A DNA stretch of 64,000 bases from Pseudomonas sp. DTU12.3. GTDB taxonomy: Bacteria > Pseudomonadota > Gammaproteobacteria > Pseudomonadales > Pseudomonadaceae. Below the pieces are notes generated by a model. It searched no databases. It worked only from the letters and a program-made list of their open reading frames with translations, and had not been told where the DNA came from. Below are positions 35,302 to 44,477 of this stretch, in pieces (within the stretch, counting starts at the first letter, position 1; each line of letters opens with the position of its first letter). Location of the stretch: NCBI RefSeq assembly GCF_004124275.1, contig NZ_CP027218.1, positions 5,916,501-5,980,500 of the forward strand. The letters are read 5' to 3'. The translations under genes were made by a program, and so were the position numbers.

Positions 35302-36405
35302 CTACAGCCTTACGCTGGCAAACGTCGACTCATTGCGCGCCTGACTCAACGCCGACATCGGCCCCGACAGCGGCGACATCACGATCGCCTGCGGCAGCGG
35401 CAGCATCGCCACTTGCTGGGTGGTGTTGGAGCCTACGCGCTCGTCACGCGGAGGAATGCCGAAGTATTCGCGGTAGCACTTGGAGAAGTGCGGCGTGGAG
35501 ACGAAACCACACACCGACGCCACTTCGATGATCGACATCGGCGTCTGCTTGAGCAGTTGCCGGGCGCGGATCAGGCGCAGCTTCAAGTAGTAGCGCGACG
35601 GCGAACAGTGCAAATATTTCTGGAACAACCGCTCCAGCTGTCGACGCGACACGGCGACGTATACCGCCAACTCATCCAGGTCGATCGGCTCTTCCAGATT
35701 GGCTTCCATCAGCGCGACGATTTCCTGCAGTTTCGGCTGATTGGTGCCGAGCATGTGCTTGAGCGGCACGCGCTGGTGATCCTGCTCGTTGCGGATGCGC
35801 TCGTAGACAAACATCTCAGAGATCGCGGCGGACAGTTCACGACCGTGATCGCGGCTGATCAGGTGCAGCATCATGTCCAGCGGCGCGGTGCCGCCAGAGC
35901 TGGTGAAACGGTTACGGTCAAGGGTGAACAGACGCGTGCTCATGGCCACGCGCGGAAAAGCTTCCTGCATCGCCGCCAGACACTCCCAGTGCACGCTGCA
36001 ATCGAAACCGTCGAGCAATCCGGCGCAGGCCAGCGCCCAACTGCCGGTGCACACGGCGCCGAGGCGCTTGGACTGACGCGCCTGGCTTTGTAGCCACGAG
36101 ACGTGTTCACGGGTAACGGTGCGTTGAATGCCGATGCCGCCGCAGACGATCACGGTGTCGAGTGGCGGGGCTTTGTGCATGGAAGCGTCGGGAGTGATTT
36201 GCAGACCGTCACTGGCCCACACCTGGCCGCCATCGACGGTAAGAGTGCTCCAGCGATACAGCTCGCGACCGGACAATTGGTTGGCCATGCGCAGGGGTTC
36301 TACTGCGGAGGCCAGAGAAATCAGCGTGAAATTGTCCAGCAGCAGAAAGCCGATGGATTGAGGCGCACGGTTCTGGGGTTGGGCCCCGGAGTTGAACGAC
36401 GTCAT
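35302..36405 (-). CDS. gbdR: Glycine betaine/dimethylglycine-responsive activator (AraC family)
   Basis: 367 aa. The N-terminal amidotransferase-like domain (SIGFLLLDNFTLISLASAVEPLRMANQ; LGAVCTGSWALACAGLLDG, about 116-134) is followed by an AraC domain (SRRQLERLFQKYLHCSPSRYY, about 255-275; EVASVCGFVSTPHFSKCYREYFG, about 293-315) and a 45-residue C-terminal tail. In P. aeruginosa GbdR responds to glycine betaine and dimethylglycine and activates gbc, dgc, sox, glyA, sdaB, cbcXWV and others (established knowledge). All those units are in this window. Ribosome site GAGGAGA precedes the ATG. Confidence 0.94.
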   Translation of the reverse strand: MTSFNSGAQPQNRAPQSIGFLLLDNFTLISLASAVEPLRMANQLSGRELYRWSTLTVDGGQVWASDGLQITPDASMHKAPPLDTVIVCGGIGIQRTVTREHVSWLQSQARQSKRLGAVCTGSWALACAGLLDGFDCSVHWECLAAMQEAFPRVAMSTRLFTLDRNRFTSSGGTAPLDMMLHLISRDHGRELSAAISEMFVYERIRNEQDHQRVPLKHMLGTNQPKLQEIVALMEANLEEPIDLDELAVYVAVSRRQLERLFQKYLHCSPSRYYLKLRLIRARQLLKQTPMSIIEVASVCGFVSTPHFSKCYREYFGIPPRDERVGSNTTQQVAMLPLPQAIVMSPLSGPMSALSQARNESTFASVRL

Positions 36406-36838
36406 CGCGGTATCTCCTCACACAAAGCGGGTGATGGCCTCAGGCGGAGGCTCTTGTTATTGCCAGCGTTCTCGCGTGGGAGACGGGCTTTGTTATGACA
36501 GAGCAAATGCCATGCCTAAAATTGGATGGCCGTTCAATAACTCCTGAAAACGACGTCGCGACGTGTCTATACGAGCCGTCCGACGAAAGGTATTTCGAAG
36601 TGCCATCAGCGGCGAGGAAAGCGCGGTTCAGGAGGGTGTGAGCAAATCGGTAGCACTTGTGGGAACTGGCCTGCGCGCGGTTTACGGGGAGTGTCACCGC
36701 AAGCACGGGTGACGGACGGTAGAAGGGCTGAGCGCGTGTAACAGGTGGGAAAGACTCTTATCTGATTGCGACGCGCTAAAAGGTGGCGTGTTTGATTGGG
36801 TGTGTTCACTTGACGAGCAATTTTGACTGGTCTGGCGC
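36406..36838. other. Gene-free region upstream of gbdR
   Basis: Together with the next repeat this makes a 549-bp gap between gbdR and sdaA. It contains a 12-bp palindrome ACGTCGCGACGT (36553-36564), about 150 bases upstream of the gbdR ATG. No coding signal is visible; it is likely the gbdR control region. Confidence 0.5.
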
Positions 36839-36932
36839 CTTCGCGAGCAAGCCCGCTCCCACAGTGGATCTCCAGTGGACACAAAATTTGTGAACACCAG
36901 GTTCCAATGTGGGAGCGAGCCTGCTCGCGAAG
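36839..36932. repeat. Family B inverted repeat, mixed arms
   Basis: The left arm is the GCAAGCCCGCTC variant and the right arm is the inverse of the GCAGGCTCGCTC variant, so the pair is hybrid. A GGACACAAAATTTGTGAACACC centre lies between. It follows the sdaA stop codon side. Confidence 0.85.
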
Positions 36933-36954
36933 AATTCACCTCGGTGTCACTGAT

Positions 36955-38331
36955 TCAGCACTCAACCGCGCTGACCGCCAGGCCACCCCGCGAGGTCTCT
37001 TTATATTTGTCATGCATGTCGGCACCGGTATCGCGCATGGTGCGGATCACCCGGTCCAGCGAGATAAAGTGCTGACCATCGCCACGCAACGCCATCTGCG
37101 CCGCATTGATCGCTTTCACCGCCGCAATCGCATTGCGCTCGATGCACGGCACTTGCACCAGGCCACCGACCGGATCGCAGGTCAGCCCGAGGTTATGCTC
37201 CAGGCCAATCTCCGCTGCGTTGCACAACTGCTCCGGCGTAGCGCCAAGAATCTCCGCCAGCCCCGCCGCCGCCATTGCGCACGCCGAGCCGACTTCGCCC
37301 TGACAGCCAACCTCGGCGCCGGAGATCGAAGCATTCTTCTTGCACAGAATCCCCACCGCCGCCGCACTCAGGAAGTAGTCGACCACGTTGGCGTCCGTCA
37401 CCGCCTCGCTGAACTTCATGAAGTAGTGCAACACCGCCGGAATGATCCCCGCCGCACCATTGGTCGGTGCGGTCACCATGCGCCCGCCCGCCGCGTTTTC
37501 TTCATTAACCGCCAGCGCAAACAGGTTGACCCACTCCATGGCGCTGAGGGTCGAGCCGATCACATTGGGCTTGCCCAACTCCTGCAGACTGCGGTGCAAC
37601 TTCGCCGCGCGCCGACGCACATTCAAACCGCCGGGCAGGATGCCCTCATGTTTCAGCCCCTGTTCGACGCAATCCTGCATCGCCCGCCACAGCTTCATCA
37701 GGCCGGCGCGAATCTCTTCCTCACTGCGCCAGACTTTTTCGTTGGCGAGCATCAGTTCGGCGACGCGCAGGTTGTTCTCTTTGCACAGCTCCAGCAGCTC
37801 AACCGCGCTGGAAAAATCATAAGGCAATTCAGTGCGATCCAGATCGACAACACCACTGGACGCCTGCTTCTGATCCACAACAAAGCCGCCACCCACCGAA
37901 TAGTAGGTGTCGCGATGCAATTCGCCGTGATCGCCCTCGGCAACGATCGTCATCGCATTGGGGTGGAATGGCAGGTTTTCATCGATCAGGCGCATGTCCC
38001 GTGCCCAGACAAACGGCACCGACAAACGACCATCCAATAAAAGTGTGTGTGTTTCGCGCAACGCCTGAATGCGCGGGCCGATTTGCGCCGGGTCGATTGC
38101 GTCTGGCCACTCGCCCATCAGGCCCATGATCACCGCGTTATCGCTGCCGTGACCGATACCGGTGGCCGACAGCGAACCGAACAACTGCACCTCGATCCGC
38201 CGCACCTGCTCCAGTTGATGCTTGTCCCTTAGCGACTCGACGAACAACGCCGCCGCGCGCATCGGCCCGACGGTGTGGGAACTGGACGGGCCGATGCCGA
38301 TTTTGAACAGGTCGAAAACGCTGATAGCCAT
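36955..38331 (-). CDS. sdaA: L-serine dehydratase (iron-sulfur type)
   Basis: 458 aa enzyme converting serine to pyruvate and ammonia; the outlet of the betaine-to-serine pathway. The serine-binding loop GPSSSHTVGPM lies at about residues 13-23. Cluster-region motifs CKKNASISGAEVGCQGEVGSACA (about 338-360) and GLTCDPVGGLVQVPC (about 380-394) hold the Cys ligands. The chain ends in Cys (AVSAVEC), the C-terminal residue that plugs the active site in related bacterial enzymes. ATG 38331 (MAISVFDLFKIG) has AGGAG upstream; the frame stays open to 38577 but that part looks non-coding. Divergent from cbcX. Confidence 0.94.
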   Translation of the reverse strand: MAISVFDLFKIGIGPSSSHTVGPMRAAALFVESLRDKHQLEQVRRIEVQLFGSLSATGIGHGSDNAVIMGLMGEWPDAIDPAQIGPRIQALRETHTLLLDGRLSVPFVWARDMRLIDENLPFHPNAMTIVAEGDHGELHRDTYYSVGGGFVVDQKQASSGVVDLDRTELPYDFSSAVELLELCKENNLRVAELMLANEKVWRSEEEIRAGLMKLWRAMQDCVEQGLKHEGILPGGLNVRRRAAKLHRSLQELGKPNVIGSTLSAMEWVNLFALAVNEENAAGGRMVTAPTNGAAGIIPAVLHYFMKFSEAVTDANVVDYFLSAAAVGILCKKNASISGAEVGCQGEVGSACAMAAAGLAEILGATPEQLCNAAEIGLEHNLGLTCDPVGGLVQVPCIERNAIAAVKAINAAQMALRGDGQHFISLDRVIRTMRDTGADMHDKYKETSRGGLAVSAVEC

Positions 38332-38768
38332 TGCTGCAGAGCTCCTGAGGATGCCGGTCCGGAACGCAAAAACGCCCGCTGGCGGAGCTGCTACGCTCAA
38401 GCTGCGATCCGCCGGAATGCCCGCATCATCAGGCTTTTGTCGGGGCGCACGGCGTCTGACACCGACGCACTCATGTCCACCAGCGCCGCGCCGTTTTCGT
38501 CCCGGTTTTTCGCCGTTTTTGTGCGGCTCAGAGGGCTGATCGGGGCAGAAAAAAGCTGTAAACGACGTCACTGACACTAGATACGACCATCCCTGTACTG
38601 GATACGACCCCCCCTGTAGGCGTCAGATTTTCACTGGTACATGATCGTTATGACTCGATTGCAAGGCGCCGTGGTAGAGCTGTCTCCAGAACGCCATCCA
38701 ACCGCAACCTATAAGTGCGGTGGTCCACAGTCGGAACACTGCCAAAAAAAACACCAAGGAGTCCATCC
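38332..38768. promoter_or_regulatory. sdaA-cbcX divergent region with two tandem 21-bp repeats
   Basis: Non-coding 437 bp. CTAGATACGACCATCCCTGTA (38577-38597 in the plus strand, 21 bases) is followed directly by a similar 21-base copy (38598-38618). With CGACG at 38563 and CGACC at 38584 and 38605 there are three CGAC elements with an exact 21-base spacing. The position 150-205 bases upstream of cbcX and 230-290 upstream of sdaA suits an AraC-type activator serving both. GbdR is the probable protein (inference). Confidence 0.55.
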
Positions 38769-39716
38769 ATGAAAGGTTCCCCGTCGTTGTTGTTGGCCGC
38801 CATGCTGAGTCTGCCGTTACTGGCGCAAGCTGCAGAACCGGCGCAGTGCAGTACCGTTAACTTCTCCGATGTCGGCTGGACCGACATCACCGCCACCACC
38901 GCGACCACCTCGGTTGTCCTCAACGCCCTCGGCTACAAGACCAAGACCACCATGATTTCCGTGCCCGTGACCTACAAGTCGCTGGCGGACGGCAAGAACA
39001 TGGACGTGTTCCTCGGTAACTGGATGCCGACCATGGAAAACGACATCAAGGCCTACCGCGACGCCGGCACCGTGGAAACCGTGCGCACCAACCTCAAGGG
39101 CGCCAAGTACACCCTCGCCGTGCCGCAAGCCCTGTATGACAAAGGTCTGCACGACTTCGCCGACATCGCCAAATTCAAGAAAGAACTCGACGGCAAGATC
39201 TACGGCATCGAGCCTGGCAACGACGGCAACCGCCTGATCCAGAGCATGATCGACAAGGATGCCTTCGGCCTGAAATCCGCCGGTTTCAAAGTCGTCGAAT
39301 CGTCGGAAGCCGGCATGCTCTCGCAGGTTGACCGCGCGCAGAAACGCGACACCGCCGTGGTCTTCCTCGGCTGGGCGCCGCACCCGATGAACAAGCGCTT
39401 CAAGATTCAATACCTGACCGGTGGCGATGATTTCTTCGGCCCCGATTTCGGTGCTGCAACCGTGGCGACCAACACCCGCAAGGGTTACGCCGAGGAATGC
39501 AGCAACGTCGGGCAGTTGCTGAAGAACCTGGAGTTCAACGTCGACATGGAAAGCGAACTGATGGGCAACATCCTCGACGACAAGATGAAGCCTGACGCGG
39601 CCGCCAAGGCCTGGCTGAAAAAGAATCCACAGGTGCTCGATACCTGGCTCGCTGGCGTGACCACCATTGACGGTAAACCAGGCCTGGAGGCCGTGAAAGC
39701 CAAGATTGCCCAGTAA
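38769..39716 (+). CDS. cbcX: Choline-binding periplasmic protein
   Basis: 315 aa with a signal peptide (MKGSPSLLLAAMLSLPLLAQAAE). The mature part has the OpuAC/ChoX layout: VGWTDITATTATTSVVLNALGYK, DVFLGNWMPTM, VVFLGWAPHPMN; the paired Trp/Tyr residues form the trimethylammonium box. ATG 38769 starts the signal peptide and is preceded by AAGGAG; a longer reading from 38715 is unlikely. First gene of cbcXWV. Confidence 0.93.
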   Translation: MKGSPSLLLAAMLSLPLLAQAAEPAQCSTVNFSDVGWTDITATTATTSVVLNALGYKTKTTMISVPVTYKSLADGKNMDVFLGNWMPTMENDIKAYRDAGTVETVRTNLKGAKYTLAVPQALYDKGLHDFADIAKFKKELDGKIYGIEPGNDGNRLIQSMIDKDAFGLKSAGFKVVESSEAGMLSQVDRAQKRDTAVVFLGWAPHPMNKRFKIQYLTGGDDFFGPDFGAATVATNTRKGYAEECSNVGQLLKNLEFNVDMESELMGNILDDKMKPDAAAKAWLKKNPQVLDTWLAGVTTIDGKPGLEAVKAKIAQ

Positions 39717-39782
39717 TCGCTTATGCCGAGGGAGCTTGCTCCCTCGGGCTGTTTATTTCCTTGCATGCGGACGTTCACTACC

Positions 39783-40628
39783 ATGCTGATTGATCAGAAA
39801 ATACCTCTAGGCCAGTACATCGCGGGCTTCGTTGAATGGTTGACGCAACACGGCGCCAGCACTTTCGACGCAATCGCCGTGACCCTGGAAACGATGATCC
39901 ACGGCGTGACGTTTGCGCTCACCTGGTTCAACCCTTTTGTCTTGATCGGCCTCATCGCCCTGCTCGCGCACTTCATCCAGCGCAAATGGGGATTGACCGT
40001 TTTCGTCATCGCCTCCTTCCTGCTGATCCTCAATCTGGGGTACTGGCAGGAAACCATGGAAACCCTCGCACAGGTGCTGTTCGCAACCCTGGTCTGCGTG
40101 GTCATCGGCGTACCGTTGGGCATCGTCGCCGCGCACAAACCGATGTTCTACACGTTAATGCGTCCGGTACTCGATCTGATGCAGACCGTACCGACCTTCG
40201 TTTACCTCATTCCTACCCTGACCCTCTTCGGGCTGGGTGTGGTGCCGGGCCTGATCTCCACGGTGGTGTTCGCCATCGCTGCGCCGATCCGCCTGACCTA
40301 CCTGGGCATCCGCGATGTCCCGCAAGAACTGATGGACGCCGGCAAAGCCTTCGGCTGCTCGCGTCGCCAATTGCTCTCACGGATCGAACTGCCTCACGCC
40401 ATGCCGAGCATCGCTGCCGGCATCACCCAGTGCATCATGCTGTCGCTGTCGATGGTGGTGATTGCGGCACTGGTCGGCGCCGACGGACTCGGCAAACCGG
40501 TGGTCAACGCACTGAACACTGCTGATATCGCCCTGGGCTTCGAAGCGGGCCTGGCGATCGTACTGCTGGCGATCATGCTCGACCGTATCTGCAAACAACC
40601 CGACGCCAAAGTAGGGGGTGACGCATGA
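39783..40628 (+). CDS. cbcW: Choline ABC transporter permease
   Basis: 281 aa inner-membrane protein with about seven hydrophobic segments. The coupling motif of binding-protein-dependent permeases is visible in VPQELMDAGKAFGCSRRQLLSRIELPHAMPSI (about residues 178-209). ATG 39783 (MLIDQKIPLGQY) is chosen over an upstream in-frame start at 39723. The stop codon overlaps the cbcV start (ATGA at 40625-40628), so the two are translationally coupled. Confidence 0.93.
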   Translation: MLIDQKIPLGQYIAGFVEWLTQHGASTFDAIAVTLETMIHGVTFALTWFNPFVLIGLIALLAHFIQRKWGLTVFVIASFLLILNLGYWQETMETLAQVLFATLVCVVIGVPLGIVAAHKPMFYTLMRPVLDLMQTVPTFVYLIPTLTLFGLGVVPGLISTVVFAIAAPIRLTYLGIRDVPQELMDAGKAFGCSRRQLLSRIELPHAMPSIAAGITQCIMLSLSMVVIAALVGADGLGKPVVNALNTADIALGFEAGLAIVLLAIMLDRICKQPDAKVGGDA

Positions 40629-41803
40629 GCATAATTCGCTTCGAAGACGTAGACGTAATCTTCTCCAAGGATCCACGCGAGGCGCTCAAGCTGCTGGATC
40701 AGGGCATGACCCGCAACGAGATCCTCAAGAAAACCGGGCAGATCGTCGGTGTGGAAAAAGCCACGCTGGACGTCAACAAGGGCGAAATCTGCGTGCTGAT
40801 GGGCTTGTCCGGCTCGGGCAAATCGAGTCTGCTGCGCTGCATCAACGGCCTCAACACCGTGAGCCGCGGCAAGCTGTTCGTCGAGCATGAAGGCAAGCAG
40901 ATCGACATCGCCTCCTGCACCCCGGCCGAACTGAAAATGATGCGCACCCAACGCATCGCCATGGTCTTCCAGAAGTTCGCCCTGATGCCGTGGCTGACGG
41001 TGCGCGAGAACATCAGTTTCGGTCTGGAAATGCAGGGCCGACCGGAGAAGGAACGGCGCAAGCTGGTCGATGACAAGCTCGAACTGGTCGGCCTGACGCA
41101 ATGGCGCAACAAGAAGCCTGACGAACTCTCTGGCGGTATGCAGCAACGTGTCGGTCTGGCGCGGGCGCTGGCGATGGACGCCGATATTTTGCTGATGGAC
41201 GAACCGTTCTCGGCCCTCGATCCGCTGATCCGTCAGGGTCTGCAGGATGAACTGCTGGAACTGCAGCGCAAGCTGAGCAAGACCATCGTGTTCGTAAGCC
41301 ACGACCTCGATGAGGCACTGAAGCTCGGCAGCCGCATCGCGATCATGAAGGACGGCCGGATCATCCAGTACAGCGTGCCGGAAGAGATCGTGCTGAACCC
41401 GGCGGACGACTATGTGCGGACCTTCGTGGCACACACCAATCCGCTCAACGTGCTGTGCGGACGCAGCCTGATGCGCACGCTGGACAACTGCAAACGCATC
41501 AACGGTTCGGTGTGCCTCGATCCGGGCGGTGATTCGTGGCTGGATCTGGCTGAAGGCAACACCATCAAGGGTGCGCGGCAGAATGGTTCAGTGCTGAACC
41601 TGCAGAACTGGGCGCCGGGGCAAGCGGTTGAAGGCCTGGAGCGTAAACCGACGCTGGTGGATTCGAACATCGGCATGCGCGATGCGTTGCAGATTCGTTA
41701 TCAGACCGGCAACAAACTGGTGCTGCACGATAACAATCATGTGGTGGGGATCCTGGGCGACAGTGAGTTGTATCACGCGTTGCTGGGCAAGAACCTCGGT
41801 TAA
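40625..41803 (+). CDS. cbcV: Choline ABC transporter ATP-binding protein
   Basis: 392 aa. Walker A GLSGSGKSS (about residues 59-67), Q-loop FQKFALMPW, ABC signature LSGGMQQRVGLARALA (about 167-182), Walker B ILLMDEPFSALDP (about 188-200) and the H-loop VFVSHDLDEA are all intact. The C-terminal 120 residues form the extra domain seen in glycine betaine/choline ATPases (ProV-type), which can hold CBS-like sensing. It likely energises import with CbcX and also with CaiX. A strong terminator follows. Confidence 0.95.
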   Translation: MSIIRFEDVDVIFSKDPREALKLLDQGMTRNEILKKTGQIVGVEKATLDVNKGEICVLMGLSGSGKSSLLRCINGLNTVSRGKLFVEHEGKQIDIASCTPAELKMMRTQRIAMVFQKFALMPWLTVRENISFGLEMQGRPEKERRKLVDDKLELVGLTQWRNKKPDELSGGMQQRVGLARALAMDADILLMDEPFSALDPLIRQGLQDELLELQRKLSKTIVFVSHDLDEALKLGSRIAIMKDGRIIQYSVPEEIVLNPADDYVRTFVAHTNPLNVLCGRSLMRTLDNCKRINGSVCLDPGGDSWLDLAEGNTIKGARQNGSVLNLQNWAPGQAVEGLERKPTLVDSNIGMRDALQIRYQTGNKLVLHDNNHVVGILGDSELYHALLGKNLG

Positions 41804-41811
41804 GGCGGGAT

Positions 41812-41846
41812 AAAAAAAGGGATCGCGGTGAGCGATCCCTTTTTTA
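41812..41846. terminator. Bidirectional Rho-independent terminator
   Basis: AAAAAAGGGATCGC and GCGATCCCTTTTTT form a 14-bp stem around GGTGA. It ends the cbcXWV transcript and, read on the minus strand, can end the betT transcript. Confidence 0.9.
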
Positions 41847-41863
41847 TTGGGTCAGGGAAAAGA

Positions 41864-42044
41864 GCCCCTCACCCTAGCCCTCTCCCGGAGAGAGAGGGAA
41901 CCTACCGAGTTGTCTTTCGCTATACATCGACCTGAAAGATCAGAGTCGATTATGGATTCAGTGAAACTCGTTCAGGTCGACGTAGTTCTCAAGCATCCCG
42001 CAATCAGTCCCCTCTCCCCCCGGGAGAGGGTTAGGGTGAGGGGC
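41864..42044. repeat. Family C long inverted element
   Basis: Opens GCCCCTCACCCTAGCCC and closes with the inverse GGGTGAGGGGC. The interior (TACATCGACCTGAAAGATC ... GTTCAGGTCGACGTAG) is itself an imperfect palindrome and, on the minus strand, resembles the unit interior at 6940-7249. It ends eight bases before the betT stop codon. Confidence 0.8.
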
Positions 42045-42052
42045 TTTTGATC

Positions 42053-44050
42053 TTAGCTGTACACCCGGCCAAGGAGCTGCCGATGGCTTTCAAACTGATC
42101 GAGCACATCCCGCGTGATCTGATCCTGCGTGAAACCCATCAGGTCGTAATCCTGGCTGCCGTTGTGCAAATACACTTCAGCACGGTAGTAACGCTGGCGC
42201 GCTTCATCGGACTGGGCCGATTCGGTCGGGGTCGCCAGATAGCCGTCCAGGCTGACTTCATAGACGAAAGGGTTGCCCTCTTCCATCTCGACGCGCACGC
42301 CCATGCAGCGCTTGGATTTACCCAACAGCGTCTGCACTGTCAGACCCTGCGCACGCATCTGCGCGGTGGCATCTTCCAGCGCCGGGCTGACTTGCTTATC
42401 CATGAAACGCTGCACCACCGATTGGCTCGGTTGCAGGTCCAGTTGCGTCAGACGCTCGCTGAAACCGCGACGACCGCGCTCCGCCAGTTGCGCTTGCTCC
42501 TGTTCGATCTGCACGTCCTGGCGCATCGCCTTGTGCAGGCCGAACATGAAGAACACCAGCACCACCGAGAACGGCAGACCGGCCAGCACCACCATGGTTT
42601 GCATGGCTTCGAAGTTACCGGCGAACAACAGGCCGATGGTCACCAGAGTGATCACTGCCGACCAGAAAATCCGCAGCCAGTGCGGTGCATCTTCATCGAC
42701 ATTGCCGCCCTTGCAGGACAGATTCGCCATCATTACCGCGCCGGAGTCGGCCGGGGTCAGGAACAGCACGAAGCCAACGAAGATCGACACACCGATGACG
42801 ACTTTCGACGCCGGGTAATGTTCAAGCAATTGATAGATCGCCATCGACGGCTGTTCCAGCGCCGTCTTGCCGAGCTCCACCGCCCCATGGTTCATCACCA
42901 GGTCCAGCGCCGAGTTACCGAAGATCGACAGCCAGGCCAAAGTGAAGCCCAGTGGAATCAGCAGCACGCCGGCGACCAGTTCACGCACGGTACGACCACG
43001 GGAAATACGCGCGATGAACATGCCTACGAATGGTGCCCAGGAAATCCACCATGCCCAGTAGAACAGCGTCCACAGGCCCATCCAGCGCTCGGACTTGGCG
43101 TTGTCGCCTTCGTACACATAAAGGTCGAAGGTTTTCAGCACGATGCCATTGAGGTAATCGCCGATGTTCTGCACGAAGCCGTTGAGCAGGTGCAGGGTCG
43201 GGCCGAACAGCAGGACGAAAATCAGCAGACCGCTGAACAGCACGATGTTCAGGTTGGACAGACGGCGGATGCCGTTTTCCACACCGGACACGGCAGCGAT
43301 GGTCGCCACGGTGCTCATCACGATGATCACGATCAAAAGGTTAGTGTTGCTGTGTTCCATGCCGAACAGGTTTTCCAGTCCCGACGACACTTGCAGCGAA
43401 CCGATCCCCAGGTTCGTCACCAGACCCAGCAGGGTCACGAACATGCCGAAGCCGTCTACCGCGTGACCGGCCGCGCCTTTGACCCAACGCTCGCCGACCA
43501 GCGGATACAGCGCCGAACGCAGTGCCAGCGGCTGGTTATGACGGTAAGCAAAGTACGCCACGGCCAGACCGACCAGTGCGTAGATCGCCCAGCCGTGCAG
43601 GCCCCAGTGCAGGAACGTCAGTTGCACGGCCTGACGCGCGGCCATGTTGGTGGCCGAGGCGCCTTCCGGCGGATTGAAGTAGTGATCCAGCGGCTCGGAC
43701 GCGCCGAAGTACAGCAGCGAAATACCGATACCCGACGAGAACAGCATCCCCGCCCAGGCGCCGTAACTGAAATCCGGGGTGTCATCCTTGCTGCCCAGTT
43801 TGAGTTTGCCGTACGAGGAAAACGCCAGGCCGACGACAAATACCAGGTAGGCGGCGATCACCACCATGTAGTACCAGCCGAAGCTGCGCGACAACCAGGC
43901 CTGAGCGATACCCAACAATCTGCCGGCCTCTTGCGGGGCGATAATCAGAATGGCGGTCAACAACAGAATCAGCGCGGTAGAGGTGTAAAACACCCAACCG
44001 TTGACCGTCACCTTCTCGGGCGGGGTCTTTATAAGCGAGGCAGAACTCAT
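42053..44050 (-). CDS. betT: BCCT-family choline transporter
   Basis: 665 aa, twelve membrane segments followed by a cytoplasmic C-terminal domain of about 160 residues, which in BetT-type carriers senses osmotic stress. Conserved elements include GISLLYFGASEPLDHYF, HWGLHGWAIYALVGLAVAYFAYR and the central FYWAWWISWAPFVGMFIARISRGRTVRE (the substrate-box Trp run). ATG 44050 (MSSASLIKTPPEK) is chosen over an upstream in-frame start at 44086. It is divergent from betI and shares its palindromic operator. Confidence 0.93.
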   Translation of the reverse strand: MSSASLIKTPPEKVTVNGWVFYTSTALILLLTAILIIAPQEAGRLLGIAQAWLSRSFGWYYMVVIAAYLVFVVGLAFSSYGKLKLGSKDDTPDFSYGAWAGMLFSSGIGISLLYFGASEPLDHYFNPPEGASATNMAARQAVQLTFLHWGLHGWAIYALVGLAVAYFAYRHNQPLALRSALYPLVGERWVKGAAGHAVDGFGMFVTLLGLVTNLGIGSLQVSSGLENLFGMEHSNTNLLIVIIVMSTVATIAAVSGVENGIRRLSNLNIVLFSGLLIFVLLFGPTLHLLNGFVQNIGDYLNGIVLKTFDLYVYEGDNAKSERWMGLWTLFYWAWWISWAPFVGMFIARISRGRTVRELVAGVLLIPLGFTLAWLSIFGNSALDLVMNHGAVELGKTALEQPSMAIYQLLEHYPASKVVIGVSIFVGFVLFLTPADSGAVMMANLSCKGGNVDEDAPHWLRIFWSAVITLVTIGLLFAGNFEAMQTMVVLAGLPFSVVLVFFMFGLHKAMRQDVQIEQEQAQLAERGRRGFSERLTQLDLQPSQSVVQRFMDKQVSPALEDATAQMRAQGLTVQTLLGKSKRCMGVRVEMEEGNPFVYEVSLDGYLATPTESAQSDEARQRYYRAEVYLHNGSQDYDLMGFTQDQITRDVLDQFESHRQLLGRVYS

Positions 44051-44477
44051 GGCACAAATGCTCCAGGCAGTGCGAGAGAAGAACACAAGGCAACACGGAA
44101 CCCGACCAATCGGTTAGTTGGCAGCCGACCGGCGGGTGATATAAAGACATCCCGAAAAAAGCCCGAACCTGCCGAAATGGCGCTGCGAATCGCTTTCGTG
44201 GCCGAAGGTGCGGACGTTCATCCGAAACCTGGCCCTGAGCGTCTTGCCCTTTCAACACGTCCATCGAATCGCGAACCGCGCCATGCCCCACGCAGGTTTC
44301 AAGCATTTTCGGATGTCGGTTTTATCGCCACTTACAAGCAGGAAAAATCTGTAGACAGCGACGATTTGTCGCAGATCTTATTCTTTGTTGATTGAACGTT
44401 CAATCAAAACAAAATAGACTGGCCCTCAATCCGATAGGCGTCATTCGCCGCTCGGAAGGCCTAAGGAGATGTGCAAG
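44051..44477. other. betT-betI divergent region
   Basis: 427 bases with no supported gene. The control elements listed at 44375-44420 lie in the betI-proximal part, which leaves a betT leader of about 320 bases between promoter and ATG. That leader is unusually long; I see no clear riboswitch in it. Confidence 0.6.
44375..44420. promoter_or_regulatory. BetI operator with back-to-back betI and betT promoters
   Basis: TTGATTGAACGTTCAATCAA (44388-44407) is a perfect 20-bp palindrome. On the plus strand TTGAAC (44392-44397), a 17-base spacer and TAGACT (44415-44420) form the betI promoter. On the minus strand TTGAAC (44403-44398), a 17-base spacer and TAAGAT (44380-44375) form the betT promoter. 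Both -35 boxes lie inside the palindrome, so a bound repressor would close both. TetR-type BetI repressors bind such palindromes (family knowledge). Confidence 0.8.

Noticed and set aside
42047..44395. Open plus-strand frame of about 780 codons opposite betT
   Set aside because: Antisense shadow, His/Gln-rich, no membrane segments or domains.
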